DNA from: Bifidobacterium breve
GTDB taxonomy: Bacteria > Actinomycetota > Thermoleophilia > Solirubrobacterales > Solirubrobacteraceae
DNA length: 32,014 nucleotides
Assembly (NCBI GenBank): GCA_945881845.1
Contig: CAMCVN010000022.1
Location: 1-32,014, forward strand
Direction of reading: 5' to 3'
Positions within the stretch are counted from its first letter, which is position 1. Each line of letters starts with the position of its first letter. The notes under the pieces were generated by a model. It did no database searches, had not been told where the DNA came from, and saw only the letters and a list, made by a program, of their open reading frames with translations. This document shows, piece after piece, positions 16,668 through 24,338 of this stretch. A program made the translations under genes and the position numbers.

Positions 16668-17339
16668 TTAGGTGCCCTGGATCTTGCGCATCGATGGGCG
16701 AGATGGGTAGAGGTACTGGCCAACGCCGTCGAGCGGCTCACCCGGGTCGCGCGGCGAGAAGCGGCGCAGTTCACTGTTGACCGAGAAGCGCGGCCCAATC
16801 AGCACAGCGTCCTTCTCAAGCTGCGTGTAGAAGCGATCGAGCGGACGGACCGGCGGGCCGCCGGAGACCTTGCCGACGATGTCGTAGACGCCGCCGTGGC
16901 ATGGGCAGATGAAGCGCTGAGCAGCGGCCGTGAAGCGGACCGGGCAGCCGAGGTGCATGCAGAGCGTTGAGATCGCGATGTAGCTGTTGTACTCGTCGCG
17001 CGGCTCGGTATCGAGGTCGGGGTTGTACTTGCGGATGTAGACCGTTGACTTGCCGGCGTCACCAATCCCCTCAACCAGCGTGATCGTGCGCGGGACGTAA
17101 CTTTCGTCGTTGAACTCGTCCACCTTGCCGACCGGCTGCCACGGCTGATCTTGCTTCTCAAAGATCGGGCCCATCGCGAAACCGAGCGCGGGCAAGACGA
17201 ATGCGGCGGCGGCTACACCTCCTGCAGCTTGGCCAGCAACAACCATCGCGCGGCGGCGCGTGACCGTCTCTCCCTCGAATGCCCCGGGGGTCTTGCGGTC
17301 TACCGTGTACTTGCTCTTGGGTTCTTTTCGATCTGCCAT
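16668..17339 (-). CDS. qcrA: Rieske iron-sulfur protein of the bc complex
   Basis: The [2Fe-2S] ligands are C127 and H129 (CMHLGC) and C145 and H148 (CPCHGG), with C132 and C147 as the disulfide pair. The N-terminus holds a twin-arginine motif (TRRRAMVVAG, residues 27-36) followed by a membrane anchor to about residue 58. This suggests Tat-dependent membrane insertion, and tatA/tatC lie nearby. A short loop after PCHGG (VYDIVGKVSGGPPVRPLDRF) is standard. The ATG at 17339 follows an A-rich stretch without a clear ribosome binding site. It is the first gene of the qcrABC-menG-polyprenyl synthase operon. Confidence 0.95.
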   Translation of the reverse strand: MADRKEPKSKYTVDRKTPGAFEGETVTRRRAMVVAGQAAGGVAAAAFVLPALGFAMGPIFEKQDQPWQPVGKVDEFNDESYVPRTITLVEGIGDAGKSTVYIRKYNPDLDTEPRDEYNSYIAISTLCMHLGCPVRFTAAAQRFICPCHGGVYDIVGKVSGGPPVRPLDRFYTQLEKDAVLIGPRFSVNSELRRFSPRDPGEPLDGVGQYLYPSRPSMRKIQGT

Positions 17340-17428
17340 GTTTTTTGGGCGCTACTGGGAATTGCGCGCTGGCCTGAACATTACTGACGATCAATAGTAC
17401 GACGACGGCCGCCTGAAAGCCTCGTTCG
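17340..17428 (-). promoter_or_regulatory. Upstream region of the qcr operon
   Basis: These 89 bases separate the stop of the unknown gene (17429) from qcrA, both on the minus strand, and are the only sizeable gap in a tightly packed stretch. An operon promoter is likely here. On the minus strand I see TATTGATC followed downstream by a weakly AT-rich segment, but no convincing -35/-10 pair. No intrinsic terminator for the hem operon is visible either. Confidence 0.3.
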
Positions 17429-17992
17429 TCAGCGACTTGGCGCGTGGTCGTCGCGGAGCATTCGCGCAGCCGCGCCAAGCGCGTCGGTTGCGGACGAATG
17501 GTCGCCAGCGACGGCAGCCTTCGCCGCTTCCCCCTGAGGCGATTGACCCCAACCGATCGCGCTAGCTCCAAGCTGCCAAGCTGCAGCGGCCAGCGCCGGA
17601 TCATCGATCGCTCTGGCCTGCGCGCAGATCGCGATTACGTCAGCCAGTTCACGGACCGAGGCCAGATCGCCAAGCTCGGCGAGCTCCGCAAGTCCGAAGG
17701 CGTAAAGGCGGTCGCCGGCCAAGATGTTGAGGTCTGGGTCGCTGGCGTCGAGCAGCCGTGAGCTACCGCCGTGAAGCAGAAACCCTTCGTAGACGGCCTC
17801 GACCACGGTCGCAATCCGCGCTTCGCGGCCTTCAGATAGCGGTCCAGAAGCAGCTAGTGCTCCTAGCGCTGGATCATCGTCGGCGAGTGTGACGGCATCT
17901 CGCGCGACCAATGCCGCGGCTAGTAGGCCGCCTTCCTCGCTGAGCTGCGCGGCGACGGCGGTCAGCGCGTCGCGCGTCTGCTCACTGCTCAC
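17429..17992 (-). CDS. Unknown protein resembling a degenerate isoprenyl synthase
   Basis: This 187-residue alanine-rich helical protein starts with GTG overlapping the hemL stop (GTGA), so it is coupled to the hem genes. I do not recognise a named family. The segment AVYEGFLLHGGSSRLLDASDPDLNILAGDRLYAFGLAELAELGD has the layout of the region after the first aspartate-rich motif in polyprenyl synthases (LLHxxSLIHDDxxD...LAGDYLFAxAxxxLAxLGD). The catalytic DDxxD is missing. It could be a non-catalytic relative or subunit of a prenyl synthase; that is inference from pattern. No signal peptide or membrane segment is seen. Confidence 0.65.
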   Translation of the reverse strand: MSSEQTRDALTAVAAQLSEEGGLLAAALVARDAVTLADDDPALGALAASGPLSEGREARIATVVEAVYEGFLLHGGSSRLLDASDPDLNILAGDRLYAFGLAELAELGDLASVRELADVIAICAQARAIDDPALAAAAWQLGASAIGWGQSPQGEAAKAAVAGDHSSATDALGAAARMLRDDHAPSR

Positions 17993-19278
17993 GCAATCTC
18001 CGCGAAGGCGGCTGCGGCGATCTCAATCGTCTGGTCGATCTGTGCAGGCGTGTGCGCGAGCGACGGGAACCAAGTTTCAAACTGCGACGGCGGCGGATAG
18101 ACGCCGCGGGCCAGCAGCGCGCGGCACCAAGCGCCATAAAGCTCAAGGTCGCAGCGCTTCGCCGAGGCGTAATCAACGACCGGGTGTTCGCTGAAGAAGA
18201 CGGTGCAAAGACCGGTCGTGTTGACGACGTCAACTGGAACAGCGGACTCGCGAGCAGCCTCGCGTAGTCCTGAGGCAAGCGCTTCGGTTGTCGCCTGAAG
18301 GCGGATGTAGGCGGCGTCATCGAGGCGCCGCAGCGTCGTCAGTCCCGCAGCGACCGCCAACGGATTACCACTCAGCGTTCCAGCTTGGTAAACGTCGCCG
18401 GCTGGGGCGATCATCTCCATCAGCTGGCGCGATCCACCGTAGGCGGCGGCAGGGAGTCCACCACCGAAGATCTTGCCGAGGACGGTCAGGTCGGGCATCA
18501 CCCCGGTCAGTTCTTGGGCGCCCCCGGAGGCGACCCGGAAGCCGCTGATGACCTCATCGAAGACGAGTAGCGCGCCGGTCGCCGTCGCGCGCTCACGCAG
18601 CAGCTCAAGGAAACCATCGGCCGGAGGTACAAGCCCCATGTTGGCTGGGTAGGGCTCGGCGAGGATCGCAGCGAACTCGTGCTGCTCGGTTGCCTCGATC
18701 AGCGCCTGCGGATCGTTCCAAGGGACGATCACGGTCGCCGCCGTTGCCGCATTCGGCACGCCGGGGCTACTCGGGATCGAGCCGGTCGCTAGGCCACTAC
18801 CGGCCTCGGCCAGCAGCCCGTCGAGATGGCCGTGGTAGGCGCCAGCAAACTTGAGCAGCTTGTCGCGGCCGGTCGCGGCGCGCGCCAAACGGATTGCGCT
18901 CATCGCCGCTTCGGTACCGGAACTGGTCATCCGCAGCATCTCGATGCTCGCGACCCTGTGCGAAACCAACTCGGCGATCTCAACCTCGCCAGCGGTTGGC
19001 GCGCCATACGTGGTGCCGGCCGTGGCAGCCTCGGTAATCGCGGCTATCACCTCAGGGTCGGCGTGGCCAAGAATCAGCGGCCCCCAAGAGCAGACGTAAT
19101 CGATGTAGGTATTGCCATCTACGTCGGTCAGCTCGGCGCCCTCGCCGCGCTCGATGAAGATCGGGTCGCGGCCGATCGAGCGCATCGCGCGGACGGGAGA
19201 GTTAACTCCCCCCGGCAGGTATTGAAGCGCCCGCGAGTAGAGCTCAGCGGAGCGCGTGTCGCGCAGCGAAACGCCCAC
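17989..19278 (-). CDS. hemL: Glutamate-1-semialdehyde 2,1-aminomutase
   Basis: HemL converts glutamate-1-semialdehyde into 5-aminolevulinate in the C5 route to tetrapyrroles. Signatures are YLPGGVNSPVRAM, TSSGTEAAMSAIRLARAATGRDKLLKFAGAYHGH, LVFDEVISGFRV and the PLP lysine in LTVLGKIFGGGLPAAAYGG at about residue 268. Length 429 is usual. The GTG start overlaps the TAG of the upstream gene by one base. It sits between the AhbA-AhbB fusion and the unknown GTG-started gene in one minus-strand operon. Confidence 0.96.
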   Translation of the reverse strand: MGVSLRDTRSAELYSRALQYLPGGVNSPVRAMRSIGRDPIFIERGEGAELTDVDGNTYIDYVCSWGPLILGHADPEVIAAITEAATAGTTYGAPTAGEVEIAELVSHRVASIEMLRMTSSGTEAAMSAIRLARAATGRDKLLKFAGAYHGHLDGLLAEAGSGLATGSIPSSPGVPNAATAATVIVPWNDPQALIEATEQHEFAAILAEPYPANMGLVPPADGFLELLRERATATGALLVFDEVISGFRVASGGAQELTGVMPDLTVLGKIFGGGLPAAAYGGSRQLMEMIAPAGDVYQAGTLSGNPLAVAAGLTTLRRLDDAAYIRLQATTEALASGLREAARESAVPVDVVNTTGLCTVFFSEHPVVDYASAKRCDLELYGAWCRALLARGVYPPPSQFETWFPSLAHTPAQIDQTIEIAAAAFAEIA

Positions 19279-20366
19279 TAGAGGCCACCGTACTCCCGCT
19301 CCCAGTTGCGGAAATCCTCTGTGAAGTAGAGCAAGCGAATCTTCTTGAACTCGGTGCTCGAGTAGAGCGTTGCTCTGTCTTCGATCGGAAACTCAGCTGC
19401 GATCGCATCAAGGATCGCGTCGCATTCTTCCTTCGAGCGCCCGTGGGCCATCGTGAAGATCTGGTAGGGCCAATCGGCGTACGTTGGCCGCTCGTAGCAG
19501 TGCGAGACGCCGCGGTAGGCAGCCATCTGCGGGCCGATCTCGGCGATCTTGTCGGCCGGCACCTGCCAGACGCCCATCCCGTTAGCTGAGAAGCCGGCGC
19601 GCCGGTGGTAGAGGATCCCAGCGACGCGGCGCAGCAGGCCGCGCTGCTTCATCGCCTCCAAGTGCGCGAGCAGTTCATCGACGCTGATGCCAAGCTCCTG
19701 CGCGGCGCCAACCCACGGTTCGCTGACGACCGGGAGGTTTCCCTGCGTGGCGCGGATCACGGCGCGGTCGAAATCGTCGTAATCCTGCGCCTGGAGGTCA
19801 ACAGGCTCTTCGGCAACGCCACGCTTGGCGAGCGTGTCGGTGTCGCCGCTCATCTCGAGGTCCATGCGGATCTTAAAAAGCTTTAGCGTCGGCAGCTGAC
19901 GGATCGACTCGGCTCCGGTCAAGTCCTGCAGCACGTCGAGTGTGCCTTGCAGCCCGAGCTGCGAATCCTGCTCAACGGCGAGCGTGAACCACATGTTGAA
20001 CTCGTGGTTACGGAGGTAGTTGTGTGAGACGCCTGGATGCGTGTTGATGATCTTGGCGGCGCGCCAGGGATGCTCCGGATCAACCTTCGCGGCCACCAAC
20101 ATCGAGCCATAGCCGAGCGCGCGGGTGTCGTAGATCGGCGTGACCTGACGGATGATGCGGTCCTTCAGCAGTCGCTCGATGCTCGCGAGGACCTCGTCCT
20201 CAGTGATCCCTGCCTCAAGCGCGACAGCCTCGTAAGGGCGCGCTGCGATAGGGAACGAGCCTTGCATCAGGTCGAGCAGCTTGCGATCAAGGTCGCTCAG
20301 CTTTACCGCAGCGCCGTCGTTGCGGCTGCGAATCTTTGGCGTTGCTGTTACATCTTTTGAAGCCAT
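19278..20366 (-). CDS. ahbAB: Fused AhbA-AhbB-like siroheme decarboxylase (Lrp/AsnC fold)
   Basis: The protein has two tandem AsnC/Lrp-type halves. The first (about 20-165) has [57 protein letters not shown] and [15 protein letters not shown]. The second (about 190-355) has [43 protein letters not shown] and [15 protein letters not shown]. These match AhbA and AhbB, the two subunits of siroheme decarboxylase, and their NirD/L/G/H relatives. Such proteins are often mislabelled as AsnC transcriptional regulators. Position between hemB and hemL supports the enzyme reading. It overlaps the hemB stop by 19 bases. Whether it serves siroheme-dependent heme synthesis is not settled here. Confidence 0.85.
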   Translation of the reverse strand: MASKDVTATPKIRSRNDGAAVKLSDLDRKLLDLMQGSFPIAARPYEAVALEAGITEDEVLASIERLLKDRIIRQVTPIYDTRALGYGSMLVAAKVDPEHPWRAAKIINTHPGVSHNYLRNHEFNMWFTLAVEQDSQLGLQGTLDVLQDLTGAESIRQLPTLKLFKIRMDLEMSGDTDTLAKRGVAEEPVDLQAQDYDDFDRAVIRATQGNLPVVSEPWVGAAQELGISVDELLAHLEAMKQRGLLRRVAGILYHRRAGFSANGMGVWQVPADKIAEIGPQMAAYRGVSHCYERPTYADWPYQIFTMAHGRSKEECDAILDAIAAEFPIEDRATLYSSTEFKKIRLLYFTEDFRNWEREYGGL

Positions 20367-21328
20367 CGGGCTGCATCCTTCGCGTGGTAGGTAATGACGA
20401 AATCTGCTCCGGCGCGGCGGATCGAAGTTAGGAGCTCGAGCACAGCGGTCTGTTCATCGAGCGCTCCGACTGCGGCCGCCGCTTTCACCATCGCATACTC
20501 GCCGCTTACGTTGTACGCAGCAACGGGCGCACCGGTTTGATCGGCAATGCGCCGAATCACATCGAGGTAGGGAATTGCTGGCTTAACCATCAGCGCGTCG
20601 GCGCCCTCTTCGAGGTCGAGCTCGGCTTCGCGGACGGCTTCGCGCAGATTGGCCGGATCCATCTGATAGCCGCGACGGTCACCGAAAGCCGGCGCACCGT
20701 CGGCCGCCTCGCGGAACGGCCCGTAGAAGGCGGAGGCAAACTTGGCGCTGTAGGCGAGGATCGCGACCTCCGTGTATCCAGCTTCATCTAGTGCAGCGCG
20801 AATGAAGCCGACGCGGCCATCCATCATGTCGCTCGGGGCGATCACATCGGCGCCGGCGGCGGCCTGGCTAACCGCGGTGCGCGCCAGCAGCTCCAGCGCA
20901 GCGTCGTTGTCTACTTCGCGCGAATCGCTGAGCGGCCCGCAGTGGCCGTGGTCGGTGTACTCGCAGAGGCAGCAGTCGGCGATTAGAACAAGATCGGGGT
21001 GGGCGGCCTTGATCGCGCTAATCGCCTGCTGAACGCCGCCCTCTGGGTCCCACGCACCGGAGCCTTCGGCGTCCTTCTCGGGCGGAATACCGAAGAAGAG
21101 CATCGCTGGAATTCCAAGCGCCAAGCACTCTGCTGCTTCGGAGAGCGCACCGTTGATTGGTTGGCGGCTAACGCCAGGCATTGCGTCGATCGGCTGCGGT
21201 GCCTCGAGCGCGGCTTCGACAAAGATCGGCAGCACCAAGTCGCCAGCATCGAGGCGCGTCTCACGCACCAGCTCGCGCAGCGCCGGGGTTCGACGCAGGC
21301 GGCGCATTCGGGTCAGCGGGAAGGCCAT
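20348..21328 (-). CDS. hemB: Porphobilinogen synthase (delta-aminolevulinate dehydratase)
   Basis: HemB condenses two 5-aminolevulinates into porphobilinogen. The zinc-type cysteine cluster [13 protein letters not shown] is present. The active-site lysines lie in [20 protein letters not shown] and [15 protein letters not shown], followed by [20 protein letters not shown] start at the ATG at 21328 ([24 protein letters not shown]), giving 326 residues, the normal length; an upstream GTG at 21358 would add ten poorly conserved residues and crowd the divergent start at 21392. It is the first gene of the hemB-ahbAB-hemL operon. Confidence 0.95.
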   Translation of the reverse strand: MAFPLTRMRRLRRTPALRELVRETRLDAGDLVLPIFVEAALEAPQPIDAMPGVSRQPINGALSEAAECLALGIPAMLFFGIPPEKDAEGSGAWDPEGGVQQAISAIKAAHPDLVLIADCCLCEYTDHGHCGPLSDSREVDNDAALELLARTAVSQAAAGADVIAPSDMMDGRVGFIRAALDEAGYTEVAILAYSAKFASAFYGPFREAADGAPAFGDRRGYQMDPANLREAVREAELDLEEGADALMVKPAIPYLDVIRRIADQTGAPVAAYNVSGEYAMVKAAAAVGALDEQTAVLELLTSIRRAGADFVITYHAKDAARWLQKM

Positions 21329-21391
21329 CGCTGCCAATGGTAGGGACGGCGCTCTCACCGGGCGGGAGCGAAGCTGCGAAAGTCTCGCCTG

Positions 21392-22207
21392 ATGGCACTA
21401 GATCAAGCAACAATCTGCTTCGTTGGAGACCTCGTCGGCAGCTGCGGGCGGCGCACGCTGCTGGCGCTGCTGCCCGCAATCCGCGAGCGCTACGAACCGA
21501 CATTCGTCGTCGTCAATGGCGAGAACGTCGCCGGCGGCCTTGGGATCACGCCGAAGATTGCCGATGAGCTATTCGAGGCCGGCGTTGACGTGATCACACT
21601 CGGCAACCACTCGTACCGCCGCTCTGAGATCGTCCCCTACCTCGATCAGCACGATCCGATCCTGCGCCCAGCCAACTACCTGCGCTCGCAGCCCGGCCAC
21701 GGTCACTGCATCGTCGAGAAGGAGGGAGTCAAGCTCGGCGTCATCAATCTCTCCGGCAACCTCTTTCTTGACCCCGCCCACCCTGCTTTCCAAGCCGCCG
21801 ACAGCGCCGTAGAAGAGCTAATCAAGGGAGGCGCCGACCAGATCCTCGTCGACATGCACGCGGAAGCGACGAGCGAGAAGGTCGCGCTCGGTTGGTATCT
21901 CGATGGGCAGGTCAGCGCCGTTGTCGGCACGCACACACACATTCCAACCGCCGACGCGCGCGTTCTGCCGGGTGGCACGGCATTCATCACCGATGTCGGG
22001 ATGACCGGAGCGCGCGGTGGCGTGATCGGCGTCAAGCGCGAGCAGGCGGTCGGCTCGTTGGTTTCCGGAATGCGCGTTCAGTTTGAACCGTCGGAGGATG
22101 ACCCGTGGTTGAACGCAGTGATTATCCGCTGCCAGGGCCCGCGGCGGGCGGAGTCGATCGAGCAACTCCTACTGGCCGATCCGGCCAGCCCTCACGCAGC
22201 CCGGTAA
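21392..22207 (+). CDS. ymdB: YmdB-family metallophosphoesterase (2',3'-cyclic nucleotide phosphodiesterase type)
   Basis: The protein has the metal ligands of the TIGR00282/YmdB family: D13 ([12 protein letters not shown]), E44 and N45 ([14 protein letters not shown]), N72 and H73 (TLGNHSYRR), H156 ([11 protein letters not shown]), and H181 and H183 ([12 protein letters not shown]). Members are cytoplasmic di-metal phosphodiesterases with activity on cyclic nucleotides and a link to RNase Y in Bacillus. GNHSYRR differs from the more usual GNHxWD. It is divergent from hemB across 63 bases. The 3' end overlaps the coding end of the convergent membrane protein by 86 bp. Length 271 is normal. Confidence 0.88.
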   Translation: MALDQATICFVGDLVGSCGRRTLLALLPAIRERYEPTFVVVNGENVAGGLGITPKIADELFEAGVDVITLGNHSYRRSEIVPYLDQHDPILRPANYLRSQPGHGHCIVEKEGVKLGVINLSGNLFLDPAHPAFQAADSAVEELIKGGADQILVDMHAEATSEKVALGWYLDGQVSAVVGTHTHIPTADARVLPGGTAFITDVGMTGARGGVIGVKREQAVGSLVSGMRVQFEPSEDDPWLNAVIIRCQGPRRAESIEQLLLADPASPHAAR

Positions 22208-23798
22208 GAGCAGGGCGCCCGAGGAAGGCGATCAGCGCCAGCGGGATCACCCAAGCGAGGTAGAGGTAGAACCAGTAGGTCGCCGAGAGCTGGGCTGCGG
22301 CCATGATCGCCCCAGCGATTGCCGCAAGCGTGATGATGCTGCGCCGCCGTGGAATGAAGAAGGCGCCAAGTGCCAGCAGGATCGTCGCCACCTGCACCAC
22401 CTTCTGAGCGGTCCGCCAGCCGCCGCCGTAGAAGCCCCAAACCGAGAACGGTGCGTCGCGGCCGAACTGGTAGCCGAGCGTGTGATCCCAGAAGCTCTTT
22501 AGGTCGGTCGTCGGAGCGAAGATCGCCGCCGTGACAACGACTACGAGCAGTACTCCAAGGCAGTAAGCGGCCAGCCCCTTGAGCCGCGCCGAGCGAGTTC
22601 GCGCCCGATCCCAGAGTCCGTCACCGGCAAAGAGCGGCAGCAGCACCAGCGGCGCGAACTTCGTTAGCCCGGCGGCGACGCTGAGCGCGCCGCGCGCGAC
22701 CGGCTGGCGGTGAAGCCAGATTGCGGCCAGCACGAGCGCCGCCGGAATCGCGTCGTTGCTGCCCGAGTTTGTGACGTAGACGGTGAACGGGAAGGCCAGC
22801 CAGGCGTAGGCCAAGACGACGCCGAGCGCGTTGTCGCGCAGCCGCCGCCCGATCAGGAACAGCAGCGCTGTGCAGGCAACATCAACGAAGCCAGCGACGG
22901 CGTGGGCTGAGGGGAGGTCATCCCAGGTTCCCTGCCAAGGCCAGATCCACTCAAACGGAACGTAGAGCAGGTAGAGCAGCGGGCCGTAGGTGTCGCCGCT
23001 CCCGTTGTCGAACGGAAACGAACCGTAGATCTCTCGACCGTGGCTGAACTTGTCGGCTCCAATCACGCCGGCGTAGCCGACGTCGATCACGTTGCCGTCA
23101 ACAATGTTGAGGCCGGCGCGAAAGCCGATCAAGAAGAGTCCGATCACAGCCAGCCAGCGCCATGGGATAAGCAGCCGGAGCGGCGGCGGGCGTGCACCGG
23201 GGCGCAGCCCGATCGCGAGCAATCGAATCACCAGCCAAGCCAGTAGCGCGCTGCTGATCGGCACCGAAATACCGAGGTTCGCGACGTTGAAGAAGGCCAG
23301 CGAGACGCTGAACCCAAGCAGCGCCAGCAGGTCAAAGTGGAGCCAGCGAAAAGGCTTCCGCCAGTCGAAGAAGGGCAGTAGGAAGGCGATGCAGAGCGGG
23401 ATCCAAATCCAAGGCGAGTTGACTGAGCGGCCGAAGGCGCCGGGGTAGCCGCGGGCCATCGACCAGGCGACTTGGAAACCACCCCATACCTCGGTCACGG
23501 TTCCGTTAGCAGCGATCTTCGCCAGCGCGATCTGCTTGGGATCCTTCCCTTTGCTGAAGAGGCTGACCTCCCAGCTGCCCGCCGCTTTTCGCACGGCGCT
23601 GATCGAGCTGCCACGATGAGCGCGGCGCTGCTCAATGAAGACGTTGGTCTTCGCGGCGATCGCCTCGGCGCGGGCACCGGTCAGCGGCGCCGGCGCCGGC
23701 GCCGGGCTGCCTCCAAATGCGCTCGCCGGCGCCGCGGCCAGCGCGAGCGCGAGCGCGAGCCCCGCCAGCAGCCGCGCGCTAACTGTCGCCGCCGCCAA
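22122..23798 (-). CDS. Polytopic membrane protein, GT87-like, with exported N-terminal domain
   Basis: A signal peptide (VSARLLAGLALALALAAAPASA) precedes an exported domain with a PepSY-like pattern (KTNVFIEQRR..., GSWEVSLFSK, IALAKIAANGTVTEVWGGF). About ten membrane segments follow, from residue 130 on, with loop features of GT87/DUF2029-type mannosyltransferases (YGPLLYLLYVPFEWIWPW, FPFTVYVTNSGSNDAIPAALVLAAIWL, GLTKFAPLVLLPLF). These use polyprenyl-phosphate sugars to glycosylate envelope molecules; function here is inferred. I chose the TTG at 23798, which overlaps the upstream stop by 20 bases; a TTG at 23876 is open but lies deep in the nuclease gene. The signal region contains GGCGCC and GCGAGC hexamer repeats. 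Confidence 0.65.
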   Translation of the reverse strand: MAAATVSARLLAGLALALALAAAPASAFGGSPAPAPAPLTGARAEAIAAKTNVFIEQRRAHRGSSISAVRKAAGSWEVSLFSKGKDPKQIALAKIAANGTVTEVWGGFQVAWSMARGYPGAFGRSVNSPWIWIPLCIAFLLPFFDWRKPFRWLHFDLLALLGFSVSLAFFNVANLGISVPISSALLAWLVIRLLAIGLRPGARPPPLRLLIPWRWLAVIGLFLIGFRAGLNIVDGNVIDVGYAGVIGADKFSHGREIYGSFPFDNGSGDTYGPLLYLLYVPFEWIWPWQGTWDDLPSAHAVAGFVDVACTALLFLIGRRLRDNALGVVLAYAWLAFPFTVYVTNSGSNDAIPAALVLAAIWLHRQPVARGALSVAAGLTKFAPLVLLPLFAGDGLWDRARTRSARLKGLAAYCLGVLLVVVVTAAIFAPTTDLKSFWDHTLGYQFGRDAPFSVWGFYGGGWRTAQKVVQVATILLALGAFFIPRRRSIITLAAIAGAIMAAAQLSATYWFYLYLAWVIPLALIAFLGRPALTGLREGWPDRPVGVARSTPPAAGPGSG

Positions 23799-24270
23799 AG
23801 TCCTCAGGCGAAACCTGGTCGAGGAAGTCCTTGAAACGGTCGACGACCTCCTCGGTGTCCTCAACTTCGTGCTCAAACTCGATTGCCGATTCGGCGATCA
23901 CATCCTCAGCAGCGAAGATTGGTGACTCCGAGCGAACGGCCAATGCGAGCGCGTCGCTGGGGCGTGAATCGATCTCCACCTCTTTGTCACCGATCTTCAG
24001 CGTGATCGTCGCGAAGAAGGTGTTGTCGCGCAGTTCGGTGATCGCAACTTGGGCGCAGTTGGTGTCCAGCTCGTCGAGAATCTCGACGACGAGATCGTGC
24101 GTCATCGGTCGCGGCGTCGCTTGACCCTGAAGCTTCATCAGAATCGCTGCCGCCTCAGGGTGACCGATCCAGATCGGCAGGAACTTGTTTCCGTCAACCG
24201 TCTTCAGCAAGACGATCGGCTGTTTGCCGACCATGTCGAACGAAACTCCGTAGATGACCATCTCCTGCAC
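23779..24270 (-). CDS. Bifunctional nuclease family protein (DUF151)
   Basis: The 163-residue protein fits the DUF151/bifunctional nuclease family: MVIYGVSFDMVGKQPIVLLKTVDGNKFLPIWIGHPEAAAI, then TPRPMTHDLVVEILDELD and GDKEVEIDSRPSDALALAVRSESPIFAAEDVI. The family includes plant and bacterial members with reported RNase/DNase activity; the cellular role is poorly known. An acidic tail follows residue 130. It starts at GTG (24270), seven bases after a GGGGG that can serve as ribosome binding site; the ATG at 24261 is too close to any such site. It is followed by the membrane protein gene with a short overlap. Confidence 0.88.
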   Translation of the reverse strand: MQEMVIYGVSFDMVGKQPIVLLKTVDGNKFLPIWIGHPEAAAILMKLQGQATPRPMTHDLVVEILDELDTNCAQVAITELRDNTFFATITLKIGDKEVEIDSRPSDALALAVRSESPIFAAEDVIAESAIEFEHEVEDTEEVVDRFKDFLDQVSPEDFGGGDS

Positions 24271-24277
24271 TTACAAA

Positions 24278-24303
24278 CCCCCGGGATTCGTGGCTCGTGG
24301 GGG
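24278..24303 (-). promoter_or_regulatory. Possible ribosome-site-sequestering stem before the DUF151 gene
   Basis: On the minus strand CCCCC (24303-24299) can pair with GGGGG (24282-24278) around a 16-nt loop holding two copies of CCACGA or close variants. The GGGGG is the likely ribosome binding site for the GTG at 24270, so pairing would hide it. The stem is short and may be chance in GC-rich DNA. The remaining bases of the 68-nt spacer show no terminator for the flavoenzyme operon. Confidence 0.25.
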
Positions 24304-24338
24304 CAGCATAGCCCGCTCGCTACCGCTAATCGCCGCGT

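Noticed and set aside
19278-20366. Annotation as an Lrp/AsnC transcription regulator
   Set aside because: Both halves carry AhbA/AhbB-specific motifs and the gene sits between hemB and hemL; the AsnC fold alone does not show a regulator.
23799-23876. Longer TTG start for the GT87-like membrane protein
   Set aside because: It would add 26 serine/arginine/threonine-rich residues inside the nuclease gene and place the signal peptide internally.
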